Shown: positions 1-5,352 of the stretch, piece by piece | Layout: each line of letters opens with the position of its first letter | Numbering within the stretch: the first letter of the stretch is position 1 | Assembly (NCBI GenBank): GCA_003562535.1 | Contig: PWUP01000362.1 | Location: 1-5,711, forward strand | DNA from: Gammaproteobacteria bacterium | GTDB taxonomy: Bacteria > Pseudomonadota > Gammaproteobacteria > Competibacterales > Competibacteraceae | Length of the DNA: 5,711 nucleotides | Reading direction: 5' to 3' | Made by a program: the position numbers and the translations under genes | Notes under the pieces: generated by a model | Databases searched by the model: none | The model's input: only the letters and a program-made list of their open reading frames with translations | Told to the model about the DNA's origin: nothing

Positions 1-102
1 ACCAGCCACGGTTGGCCTTAGGTCAGTGTCCAAACCTGCGCTACGGCCTCAGCGGTGAACGCTTGACCGGTTTCATCGGCGGCGGTACCTCGCTTGAGGT
101 AA
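1..102. other. Unassigned left edge, downstream of the SDR gene
   Basis: This is the stretch after the stop codon of the SDR/DUF2867 gene. A minus-strand frame overlaps the end of that gene and stops near position 20 with a plausible-looking tail (ending AQVWTLT). It has an in-frame TAG just inside the SDR gene and no ATG, so it is not an intact gene. A plus-strand frame is also open from the left edge to about 165. Neither resembles a family I recognise. It could be the end of a neighbouring gene or non-coding DNA. No convincing terminator is visible for the minus-strand gene. Confidence 0.3.
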
Positions 103-1608
103 TCAGTCTGGGCGGCTATGGAGGGTTGGGTCTACGGACAAGGCTTCGGCTTCGCGGGCAATGGCACGGGTGAGGCCGGAAAAAATAAACAAATGAGCAG
201 GCACTAAGGCATACCAATACATCAAGCCCCATACCCCGGCAGGGTGCCAGAAACCGGTCGCGCGGATGCGAGTACCGTCACCTTCGGGGGTCAGTTCAAA
301 CTCTAGGACTCCCGAACCCGGTGCCCGCATACCAAAAAACAAGGTCAGCCGTCGCTGTGGCTGCATGCCAATCACGCGCCATGAATCAACGGTGTCGCCC
401 ACTCGTAGTTCGCTGGGATGGCGCCGACCATAATTTAAGCCCTGTCCCCCAACCAGCCAATCGATGACTTCGCGGATTTTCCACAGACTGTTCATGTAAA
501 AATAACGATGATCGCCACCGATGCGGCTCAGGGTAGCCCAAACCGCTTCTGGGCTGGCTTGTGCTAGGGCGCTGCCCTCAGCATGTTTGGCATAGTATGC
601 GTAGTCGGAACGATAATTGCGAAAGACAAACGCCCCTTCTGTCCACCGTGCGGCGACGGTGTGCAGCCGTTCAGCCTCAAAAGCTGCCTGGACTGATTCA
701 CGAAAATTCAACAATTTTTGCGGCACGAGCTGCTGGATTTCACGGTTATCGGCGGTAAAATCCTGACGCATGCCTTCAATCAGAGCACGCGCTACGGGCG
801 TGGGCACCGAAGTGATCAGATGCAACCAATAAGACGACAGTTTGGGGGTCAACAGCGGTACGGGAATAATCCAAGGACGCCGGTGATTGGCCTCATCGGC
901 TAAAATGCGCATCATATCCGCATAGCTCAGAGAATCTGGACCCGCCGCATCCAAAATTTTGCCTGCTGTATCAGGCAGGGTAGGGATACGGAGTAGATAT
1001 TCCAGCAGATTATCCAAGGCAATGGGTGGGGAGTGGGCTAAAACCCAGCGAGGTGTGACCATCACGGGTAAGTGAAACACCAGATCGCGCATGACTTCAA
1101 ACGCGGCTGAACCGGGGCCGACGATAATCCCAGCGCGAATTTCCGTGACAGGCACCGAGCCTGTGCGCAGTACATCGCCGGTTTGCCGCCGCGAGACGAT
1201 GTGTTCGGTATTGGCTGAATCGGGTACTAATCCGCCCAGATAGACGATTCGTTTAACCTGAGCGGCGGCCGCAGCCTGGGCAAAATTTGCCGCTGCTTCA
1301 CGATCAATCCGCCCGAAATCTTTACCTGCGGCCATGGAGTGGACAAGGTAATAGGCGATATCCACGCCGTCCAGTGCTGCGGGTAAGGTCTCAGGCCGAG
1401 TCGCATCAGCGGCCACACAATCCACGCTATCCCAACCGCGAGCGGCAAGCACCTCGGGCGAACGAGCCACCGCTCTCACGCGAGCACCAGATGCACACAG
1501 TCGAGGCACAAGATGAGTGCCAATGTAACCACTGGCACCAAAAACCAAGGTCAGTGGTGGGGTTGCCGAACTGAGACCGGCAGGCGACCGGTGGGCATCT
1601 TCTGGCAT
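103..1608 (-). CDS. Atypical SDR, NAD(P)-binding protein with C-terminal DUF2867 domain (YbjT-like)
   Basis: This is a 501-residue protein. Residues about 19-250 form a Rossmann fold with the atypical-SDR glycine motif GASGYIG at 24-30, directly after a hydrophobic beta strand (LTLVF). D68 and YYLVHSM (86-92) are typical of NmrA/YbjT-like NAD(P)H-binding proteins. Residues about 340-488 match the DUF2867 (SRPBCC-like) domain, with GGDHRYFYMNSLW, a GLNYGRRHP stretch and the aromatic tail FWHPAGVWGLMYWYALVPAH. Length and domain order match E. coli YbjT (about 476 residues). The substrate is unknown; an NAD(P)H-dependent oxidoreductase or sensor role is family-based inference. I chose the ATG at 1608 because the conserved fold begins about 18 residues later. 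An in-frame ATG at 1695 would add 29 residues lacking family character, and that extension would overlap the promoter of the divergent small RNA. No clear Shine-Dalgarno precedes the ATG at 1608. The gene appears complete. Confidence 0.9.
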   Translation of the reverse strand: MPEDAHRSPAGLSSATPPLTLVFGASGYIGTHLVPRLCASGARVRAVARSPEVLAARGWDSVDCVAADATRPETLPAALDGVDIAYYLVHSMAAGKDFGRIDREAAANFAQAAAAAQVKRIVYLGGLVPDSANTEHIVSRRQTGDVLRTGSVPVTEIRAGIIVGPGSAAFEVMRDLVFHLPVMVTPRWVLAHSPPIALDNLLEYLLRIPTLPDTAGKILDAAGPDSLSYADMMRILADEANHRRPWIIPVPLLTPKLSSYWLHLITSVPTPVARALIEGMRQDFTADNREIQQLVPQKLLNFRESVQAAFEAERLHTVAARWTEGAFVFRNYRSDYAYYAKHAEGSALAQASPEAVWATLSRIGGDHRYFYMNSLWKIREVIDWLVGGQGLNYGRRHPSELRVGDTVDSWRVIGMQPQRRLTLFFGMRAPGSGVLEFELTPEGDGTRIRATGFWHPAGVWGLMYWYALVPAHLFIFSGLTRAIAREAEALSVDPTLHSRPD

Positions 1609-1654
1609 GTGATGAGCATCAAAACAGGTTATGGAAAAAAATCTTGCAGAACGA

Positions 1655-1683
1655 TTGACGCAGTGCAGCATTTTACATATACT
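1655..1683 (+). promoter_or_regulatory. Sigma70 promoter of the C-rich small RNA
   Basis: The -35 box is TTGACG (1655-1660, 5 of 6 to consensus) and the -10 box is TATACT (1678-1683, 5 of 6). They are separated by exactly 17 bases. Transcription would start about 7-8 bases later, at G1691 or A1692, which is precisely where the first hairpin begins. This is the best sigma70 promoter I found in the window. It points away from the SDR gene, whose ATG lies about 47 bases to its left. Confidence 0.82.
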
Positions 1684-1690
1684 GCTATTC

Positions 1691-1768
1691 GACATCCATT
1701 AGGATGTTTCTCCTCCAAACTCCTCCTTTGGTGGTTAGTTGCCGAGGCGTCCTAGCCTCGGTTTTTTT
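1691..1768 (+). ncRNA. Candidate trans-acting small RNA with CUCCUCC (anti-Shine-Dalgarno) motifs
   Basis: This is a transcript of about 78 bases defined by an upstream consensus promoter and a strong terminator, with no coding capacity. Hairpin 1 is ACATCC-ATTA-GGATGT (1692-1707), possibly closed further by G1691-U1708. The motif CTCCTCC then occurs at 1710-1716 and again at 1720-1726, as two 10-base units differing only in their last three bases. Hairpin 2 pairs CCAAA (1715-1719) with TTTGG (1727-1731) and displays the second CTCCTCC as its entire 7-base loop. Two more C-G pairs (1712-1713 with 1733-1734) can form beyond a U-U mismatch. Hairpin 3 is the terminator. C-rich loops complementary to GGAGG ribosome binding sites are the hallmark of several unrelated regulators: RsaE, Neisseria RcoF/NmsR, Rhodobacter CcsR/cuckoo RNAs, and Xanthomonas sX13. 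By analogy this RNA would repress mRNAs with strong Shine-Dalgarno sequences. I cannot assign it to a known Rfam family. It lies alone between an SDR gene and an aminotransferase gene, both on the other strand. Confidence 0.75.
1742..1768 (+). terminator. Intrinsic terminator of the small RNA
   Basis: A perfect 7-bp GC-rich stem, CCGAGGC (1742-1748) with GCCTCGG (1755-1761), encloses a 6-base loop GTCCTA. Seven T residues follow at 1762-1768. The T-tract lies on the plus strand only, so it terminates rightward transcription. No plus-strand protein gene lies to its left, which is why the promoter-hairpin-terminator set reads as a self-contained RNA gene. Confidence 0.92.
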
Positions 1769-1875
1769 ATGCTTGCTTGTTGGGTATGAGTGACAAGCTA
1801 AGTACTATTCTAGCGCCTATGTAGTCCAAATGCACGAAAAATCGTTGTTGCACCGCAATATGCGTGTTTAACCGT

Positions 1876-3105
1876 TCAGCATTCTGTGACAAAAACCCGT
1901 AACGCTTGGTCTAAACAGTGAATACCTTGCTGTAATTCAGTGCTATTGATGGTCAGGGGGGGTAATAATCGCAACACATCGGTACCGGCTTGTAGCACCA
2001 ACACGCCCTGATCGCGGCAGCAGTTCAACAGTCGAGCGATTTGACCTTGGTAGGCTTCAGCCAGTTGTGCGCCTAACATCAGACCCTGACCACGGATGGT
2101 TTGAAACACACCCAATTCGGCATTCATGGCCTCCAAAGCCTGGCGGAGTTGTTGCCCTTGATAGCCAATATGTTGGAGCATATGCGGGTCGTTGACTTTA
2201 CGCAGCACCACTCGTGCGACGGCACAGGCCAGCGGATTGCCCCCAAATGTGGAGCCGTGGCTACCTAAGGCCAGTATCTCCGCCGCTTTCGGGCCGACCA
2301 GGGTGGCACCGATCGGCAGACCGCTGCCAAGTCCTTTGGCCAGACTCATGACATCTGGAGTTAACCCGGACTCCCACTCATGGGCAAACAAGCGCCCGGT
2401 ACGCCCCATACCCGATTGAATTTCATCGACCATTAATAAGGCACCCACCCGATCACAGCACACGCGTAAGTGCTGTAAGAATCCTGGCTGGGTTGGAATA
2501 ATGCCGCCCTCGCCCTGAATCGGTTCCACCAAAACCGCACAGGTTTGACCATCGATGGCCCGCTCAGCGGCGGCAAAATCATTAAACTCACAGTAGCGAA
2601 ACCCATCAGGTAGCGGCTCAAACCCACTGTGGTATTTAGGTTGGGCCGTCGCTGTAACCGTGGCTAAGGTTCGCCCATGAAAGCCACCCACAAAGGTCAC
2701 AATCTGGCGCTGTTGCGGAGCCAAATACTGGCTGGCGTAACGACGCGCCAGTTTAATCGCCGCTTCGTTGGCCTCAGCGCCGGAATTGCAAAAAAACACC
2801 CGCTCGGCAAAGCTGGCTTGCACCAGCTCAGCGGCTAGGCGTATGGCCGGTTCAGTATAATATAAATTACTGGTATGCCATAATTTATTTAGCTGCGCCT
2901 GCAAGGCAGCCACCAGATCGGGATCTTGGTGGCCTAGGGCACTGACCGCAATGCCGGCACCGAAATCAATGTAGGCTCGGCCTTCCAAGTCCCAGACCTG
3001 CGCCCCAAGCCCGCGCTCCAGCACGATGCCTTGGGGTTGATAATTGGGCGTAAAACAGGCTTGGCCTGTCATGATTAGATTGTGGCTGAGGGTATTAGTA
3101 TCCAT
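1876..3105 (-). CDS. argD: Acetylornithine/succinylornithine aminotransferase, class III PLP-dependent
   Basis: This 409-residue enzyme uses PLP to move an amino group between N-acetylornithine (or succinylornithine) and 2-oxoglutarate, in arginine synthesis (ArgD) or arginine catabolism (AstC). The class III signature is complete. Numbered from a TTG two codons further upstream, subtract 2 for the ATG start: YIDFGAGIAVSALGH (47-61), NSGAEANEAAIKLAR (109-123), GGFHGRT (142-148), VEPIQGEGG (195-203), DEIQSGMGRTG (229-239, with D229 contacting the PLP ring nitrogen), SLAKGLG with the Schiff-base lysine K259, GSHGSTFGGNP (283-293), and R381 in VLRLLPPL for the substrate carboxylate. The length is normal for the family. 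I prefer the ATG at 3105 over the TTG at 3111; neither has a convincing ribosome binding site. A TATACT box (3132-3137) could be the -10 of its promoter, but no good -35 is spaced from it. No other arginine genes are nearby, so ArgD versus AstC, or a broader omega-aminotransferase, cannot be decided from context. Confidence 0.93.
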   Translation of the reverse strand: MDTNTLSHNLIMTGQACFTPNYQPQGIVLERGLGAQVWDLEGRAYIDFGAGIAVSALGHQDPDLVAALQAQLNKLWHTSNLYYTEPAIRLAAELVQASFAERVFFCNSGAEANEAAIKLARRYASQYLAPQQRQIVTFVGGFHGRTLATVTATAQPKYHSGFEPLPDGFRYCEFNDFAAAERAIDGQTCAVLVEPIQGEGGIIPTQPGFLQHLRVCCDRVGALLMVDEIQSGMGRTGRLFAHEWESGLTPDVMSLAKGLGSGLPIGATLVGPKAAEILALGSHGSTFGGNPLACAVARVVLRKVNDPHMLQHIGYQGQQLRQALEAMNAELGVFQTIRGQGLMLGAQLAEAYQGQIARLLNCCRDQGVLVLQAGTDVLRLLPPLTINSTELQQGIHCLDQALRVFVTEC

Positions 3106-3259
3106 CGACAAGACTCATAGTTGATATATGCAGTATAACGCAATGCTCAACTTTTAAACCTCACGCAATGACTCAACGAGCAAAGCCCCCCTACGCGGTT
3201 GCTGTGCTGTCACGGCAAGACTTTATCACGCTGATGAGCGAGGGGCGGTGTAAGCGTTC

Positions 3260-3314
3260 AGCCCCTCTGCCTTAAGCTCCCTCTCCCTTTGGGAGAGGGT
3301 TGGGGTGAGGGGCT
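3260..3314. repeat. REP-like intergenic repeat, nested hairpin 1
   Basis: The outer arms AGCCCCTC (3260-3267) and GAGGGGCT (3307-3314) are perfect complements. Inside them a 9-bp perfect stem CCCTCTCCC (3279-3287) / GGGAGAGGG (3291-3299) closes on a TTT loop, followed by TTGGGGT. This arrangement is familiar to me from dispersed extragenic repeats in many proteobacterial genomes. It lies upstream of the aminotransferase gene and downstream of the 278-residue gene. It has no adjacent T-tract, so it is not a standard intrinsic terminator, although such a structure may stabilise the 3' end of the leftward transcript. Confidence 0.75.
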
Positions 3315-3318
3315 TTAG

Positions 3319-3346
3319 CCCTCTCCCCCATACATGGGGGAGAGGG
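3319..3346. repeat. REP-like repeat, perfect 12-bp hairpin 2
   Basis: CCCTCTCCCCCA (3319-3330) and TGGGGGAGAGGG (3335-3346) form a perfect 12-bp stem with the 4-base loop TACA. The outer 9 bases of each arm match those of the preceding hairpin (CCCTCTCCC and GGGAGAGGG). The two units can therefore also cross-pair, for example 3291-3299 with 3319-3327. The pair looks like a doublet of one dispersed repeat family. Confidence 0.75.
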
Positions 3347-3426
3347 GACTGAATGATTACGGGGCGGTGAGGTAGGTCACCGTAGTGTTCGTCTTACAGA
3401 ACTGCCGAGTTACACGCGGTTAGCGT

Positions 3427-4263
3427 TCAGGCCAGTGGTCGGCCTGAATGCAGCACATACTGATCATGGATGCGCACTAAACGGGCGACTGCGGGTGATA
3501 ACGGTTGTGTTTGCGAACCTACCAACTCACAGACGGCATAAGTACCACTATGCCGTTGGTAATCGGTCAGCCAGCGTTGGAAGTGCTGTTGCGCTGTAGC
3601 GGTCTCACGCGGGAACAGATTCGGCGGAGGTGAACTGTCACAGCGCCAAGGCTTGGGGGTTAAGCGGGCGCGGAAACTGTCTTGGGCGCGGCATAAGGTG
3701 ACGTACAGCGGATCGCAATTCAGGGCATCAAACACCCGCTGAGTGGTTTCAGCCTTGGGCTCAAACTCCTGATTCACAATCATTACCCGATAACCACTGT
3801 GGGTCTGATAAATGCGTAAAGCATACTCTGGGTGAGCTTGTTGGAACTGGTCAATACGCGCCAACGTGAGTGATTGGTGCTGTGCTTGACGGCCGAATAG
3901 CGCCTTGAAACGAGCCATCAACCCCGGCGCTTGTTGATCAACATCGGCAATCAACAGCCGTGCAGTATTGAGCACCAAGGCTCCATAACGGTTGCGGGTA
4001 ATTGCGCCCAGCAACTGCTGATCAGCATCGACAAGGGTTTCGATCAGTTCCTCACGACGCACACTGTTGGCATAGGCGTATTGATGCTGGCCTAGCCCAC
4101 TACGGGTAAGCTGTTCCACCACTCGGCGTAACTTCTCCGCCGCGTGGTTTTGGGCATCAGCTAGGCTGGTATCAGAATATCCCCAGTGTTTTAAGGTGTA
4201 GGTTTCACCCTGTGGGTTTTGCGCGGTAGTAGACTGTGACGCCCAATAGCGGGGTATTTTCAT
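3427..4263 (-). CDS. Conserved protein of unknown function, 278 residues
   Basis: The frame is open and ordinary in codon use, starts with ATG at 4263 and ends with TGA at 3427-3429. I recognise the general pattern of a conserved hypothetical family: an N-terminal MKIPRYWA, then RNRYGALVLNTARLLIADVD (90-109), LRIYQTHSGYRVMIV (149-163), and the cysteine-containing block LCRAQDSFRARLTPKPWRC (190-208). There is no signal peptide or membrane helix. The acidic pair D107/D109 after a hydrophobic strand, followed by a THSGYRV strand, is loosely reminiscent of archaeo-eukaryotic primase motifs (hhhDhD, then an SG-containing strand). The other expected residues are not evident, so this is only a speculation. 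No good Shine-Dalgarno precedes the ATG; a promoter candidate lies just upstream. It neighbours a decayed defence gene, but nothing ties the two functionally. Confidence 0.85.
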   Translation of the reverse strand: MKIPRYWASQSTTAQNPQGETYTLKHWGYSDTSLADAQNHAAEKLRRVVEQLTRSGLGQHQYAYANSVRREELIETLVDADQQLLGAITRNRYGALVLNTARLLIADVDQQAPGLMARFKALFGRQAQHQSLTLARIDQFQQAHPEYALRIYQTHSGYRVMIVNQEFEPKAETTQRVFDALNCDPLYVTLCRAQDSFRARLTPKPWRCDSSPPPNLFPRETATAQQHFQRWLTDYQRHSGTYAVCELVGSQTQPLSPAVARLVRIHDQYVLHSGRPLA

Positions 4264-4511
4264 GATGTGTTCATCAGACCGATTATCAAGAGTCGTTATC
4301 CTATCAGTAAATGCCGCCTGCTGAGCGAGCTAATTGCAAAACGGGTGCAACCTGCCGAGCGCGGAGTTCGCTTTAAGAGACATTCGCTGACTTTGCCACT
4401 GATTGACCCATTCTCTCTCCTAAGCCGCCAACGCCAGCCCGGCATGGTCATCATTAGCGGCTTGCTTTCCATACAGGCGCGTGAGCTCCTGATCGACAGA
4501 GAATGCCATGA
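4264..4511. other. Region between the 278-residue gene and the pglZ fragment, no recognised gene
   Basis: A plus-strand frame is open from a GTG at 4267 to a TGA at 4534-4536 (89 residues, ending RLFFAPV). It is basic, has fairly normal codon use and resembles nothing I know. It starts 3 bases after the divergent gene's ATG, covers that gene's likely promoter, and has no ribosome binding site. It could be a scrap of another gene brought in when pglZ lost its 5' half, or chance. The overlapping minus-strand frame (4296-4574) is rich in Arg and Ser and looks like a shadow. Confidence 0.3.
4282..4311 (-). promoter_or_regulatory. Possible promoter of the 278-residue gene
   Basis: Read on the minus strand, TTTACT (4306-4311, 4 of 6 to the -35 consensus) is followed after 18 bases by GATAAT (4282-4287, 5 of 6 to the -10 consensus). 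Transcription would start about 10-12 bases before the ATG at 4263, giving a very short leader. That fits the absence of a clear ribosome binding site. Boxes of this quality also occur by chance. Confidence 0.4.
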
Positions 4512-5352
4512 ACGGCTGTTTTTTGCTCCAGTCTGATCAACTTGCCACCGACCCATCCGGCGATGGTGCATCATATAGCGCGGCGCTTAGCGCGGGACAT
4601 TGAACACACCCGCAACCACCGGGTCGCGCTGATTGTCATGGATGGGCTGTCCTTGGATCAGTGGGTCAGCGTGCGCCCGTTTATCCAACCGCAGGACGCC
4701 CATCGAGTGATGCGCGAATCCGCGACCTTTGCTTGGATTCCGACTTTGACCAGCGTTTCGCGGCAAGCGATTTTCGCGGGCAGACCGCCATTGTATTTTC
4801 CTGCCTCCATCTACTCGACCCACAATGAAGAAAAACTCTGGAAGCAGTTTTGGACCAGCTACGGGCTGGCGCGGCAGGATGTCGCCTATCAGCGTGGTCT
4901 GGGCGATGGTGATCCCTGCCGTATCCTCGACGATCTTATCCATCCCGGCAAAACTCGAGTGGTCGGCCTAGTGGTCGATAAGGTCGATAACATCATGCAC
5001 GGCATGCAACTCGGCTCAGCCGGAATGCATAACCAGATCAAGCAATGGCGTCAGGGGGGATTTCTCGCCGCAATCATCACGCAACTGCTGGATTACGGCT
5101 ATGAGGTCTGGCTGACAGCGGATCATGGCAATATTCAGTGCTATGGCCAAGGCCGACCGTCTGAAGGGTCAATTGCCGAAACCCGTGACGGGCGGGTTCG
5201 AGTGTATCCCACACCCGGACTTCGTGCGGAAATCGCGGCACGTTTGCCGTTTGCCCACCCACGAGTGGCCGCCGGTCGGCTTACCATCCGATTATTACCC
5301 ATTGGTGGCCAGTGGCTGCGATGCTTTCGTCAATTCAGGCCAAACCGTGGCA
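4512..5352 (+). pseudogene. pglZ: PglZ-domain (BREX-type alkaline phosphatase superfamily) fragment, truncated at both ends and frameshifted
   Basis: The frame opens after a TGA at 4509-4511. PglZ character begins about 4527 (SSLINLPPTHPAMVHH) and includes most of the phosphatase core. Numbered from the TTG at 4542: VALIVMDGLSLDQW (28-41, metal ligand D34), the nucleophile-region motif IPTLTSVSRQAIFAG (66-80), VVDKVDNIMHG (144-154, D149 and H153), and LTADHGN (191-197, D194 and H195), then GRPSEGSIAETR and RVRVYPTP. At 5255-5262 CCAC is duplicated in tandem, shifting the frame. In the new frame the family text resumes as EWPPVGLPSDYYPLVASG...DAFVNSGQTV to about 5349. The usual following xHGG motif, the last metal histidine, is missing. 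Intact PglZ proteins are typically 600-900 residues; only about 275 remain, without the N-terminal region. PglZ is the conserved phosphatase-like component of BREX phage defence; the type 3 form seems closest, from memory. No other BREX gene is in the window. The fragment cannot make a functional protein. Confidence 0.88.
5255..5262 (+). repeat. 4-bp tandem duplication (CCAC x2) causing the pglZ frameshift
   Basis: CCAC occurs at 5255-5258 and again at 5259-5262. Removing one copy joins ...LPFAH directly to EWPPVGLP, giving the continuous family sequence FAHEWPPVGLP across the site. Before the site the open frame is the one of 4542; after it the homologous text lies in the next frame. Slipped-strand duplication is the simplest explanation. 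A sequencing or assembly error is less likely for a 4-base unit but remains possible. Confidence 0.8.

Larger units (their letters stand above)
3112..3426. other. Intergenic region containing the repeat doublet
   Basis: This 315-base stretch separates the aminotransferase from the 278-residue gene. Besides the two REP-like hairpins it holds a smaller inverted repeat, CGGTGA (3365-3370) / TCACCG (3377-3382), without a T-tract. It also holds two short direct repeats that flank the hairpins: GGGGCGGTG at 3242-3250 and 3361-3369, and AGCGTTCAG at 3253-3261 and 3422-3430, the latter overlapping the stop codon of the gene to the right. I see no coding frame, tRNA or riboswitch here. Confidence 0.7.

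Noticed and set aside
1287..1574. Plus-strand open frame of 95 codons inside the SDR gene
   Set aside because: It is antisense to a well-supported conserved gene, and its Arg/Pro-rich, low-complexity composition is typical of a shadow frame.
1609..1695. N-terminal extension of the SDR protein to the ATG at 1695
   Set aside because: The 29 added residues have no family counterpart I recognise and lie over the small RNA promoter. The nearby GGAGGAG is the complement of the small RNA's C-rich motif and is about 14 bases from that ATG.
1710..1726. CTCCTCC repeats as a CRISPR-like or phase-variable repeat tract
   Set aside because: There are only two units with no spacers, and the context is a non-coding RNA with promoter and terminator, which explains them better.
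1775..1798. Inverted repeat GCTTGT/ACAAGC right of the small RNA terminator
   Set aside because: The stem is only 6 bp with a 12-base loop and no T-tract on either strand, so it does not stand out from chance.
2192..2419. Plus-strand open frame inside the aminotransferase gene
   Set aside because: It is antisense to a conserved enzyme core (PLP lysine region) and has no recognisable protein features.
3365..3382. CGGTGA/TCACCG hairpin as a terminator for the 278-residue gene
   Set aside because: No run of T follows it on the minus strand, so intrinsic termination is not supported.
4296..4574. Minus-strand open frame of 92 codons overlapping the start of the pglZ fragment
   Set aside because: Its translation is Arg/Ser-rich with no recognisable motif, and it overlaps PglZ-like text on the other strand.
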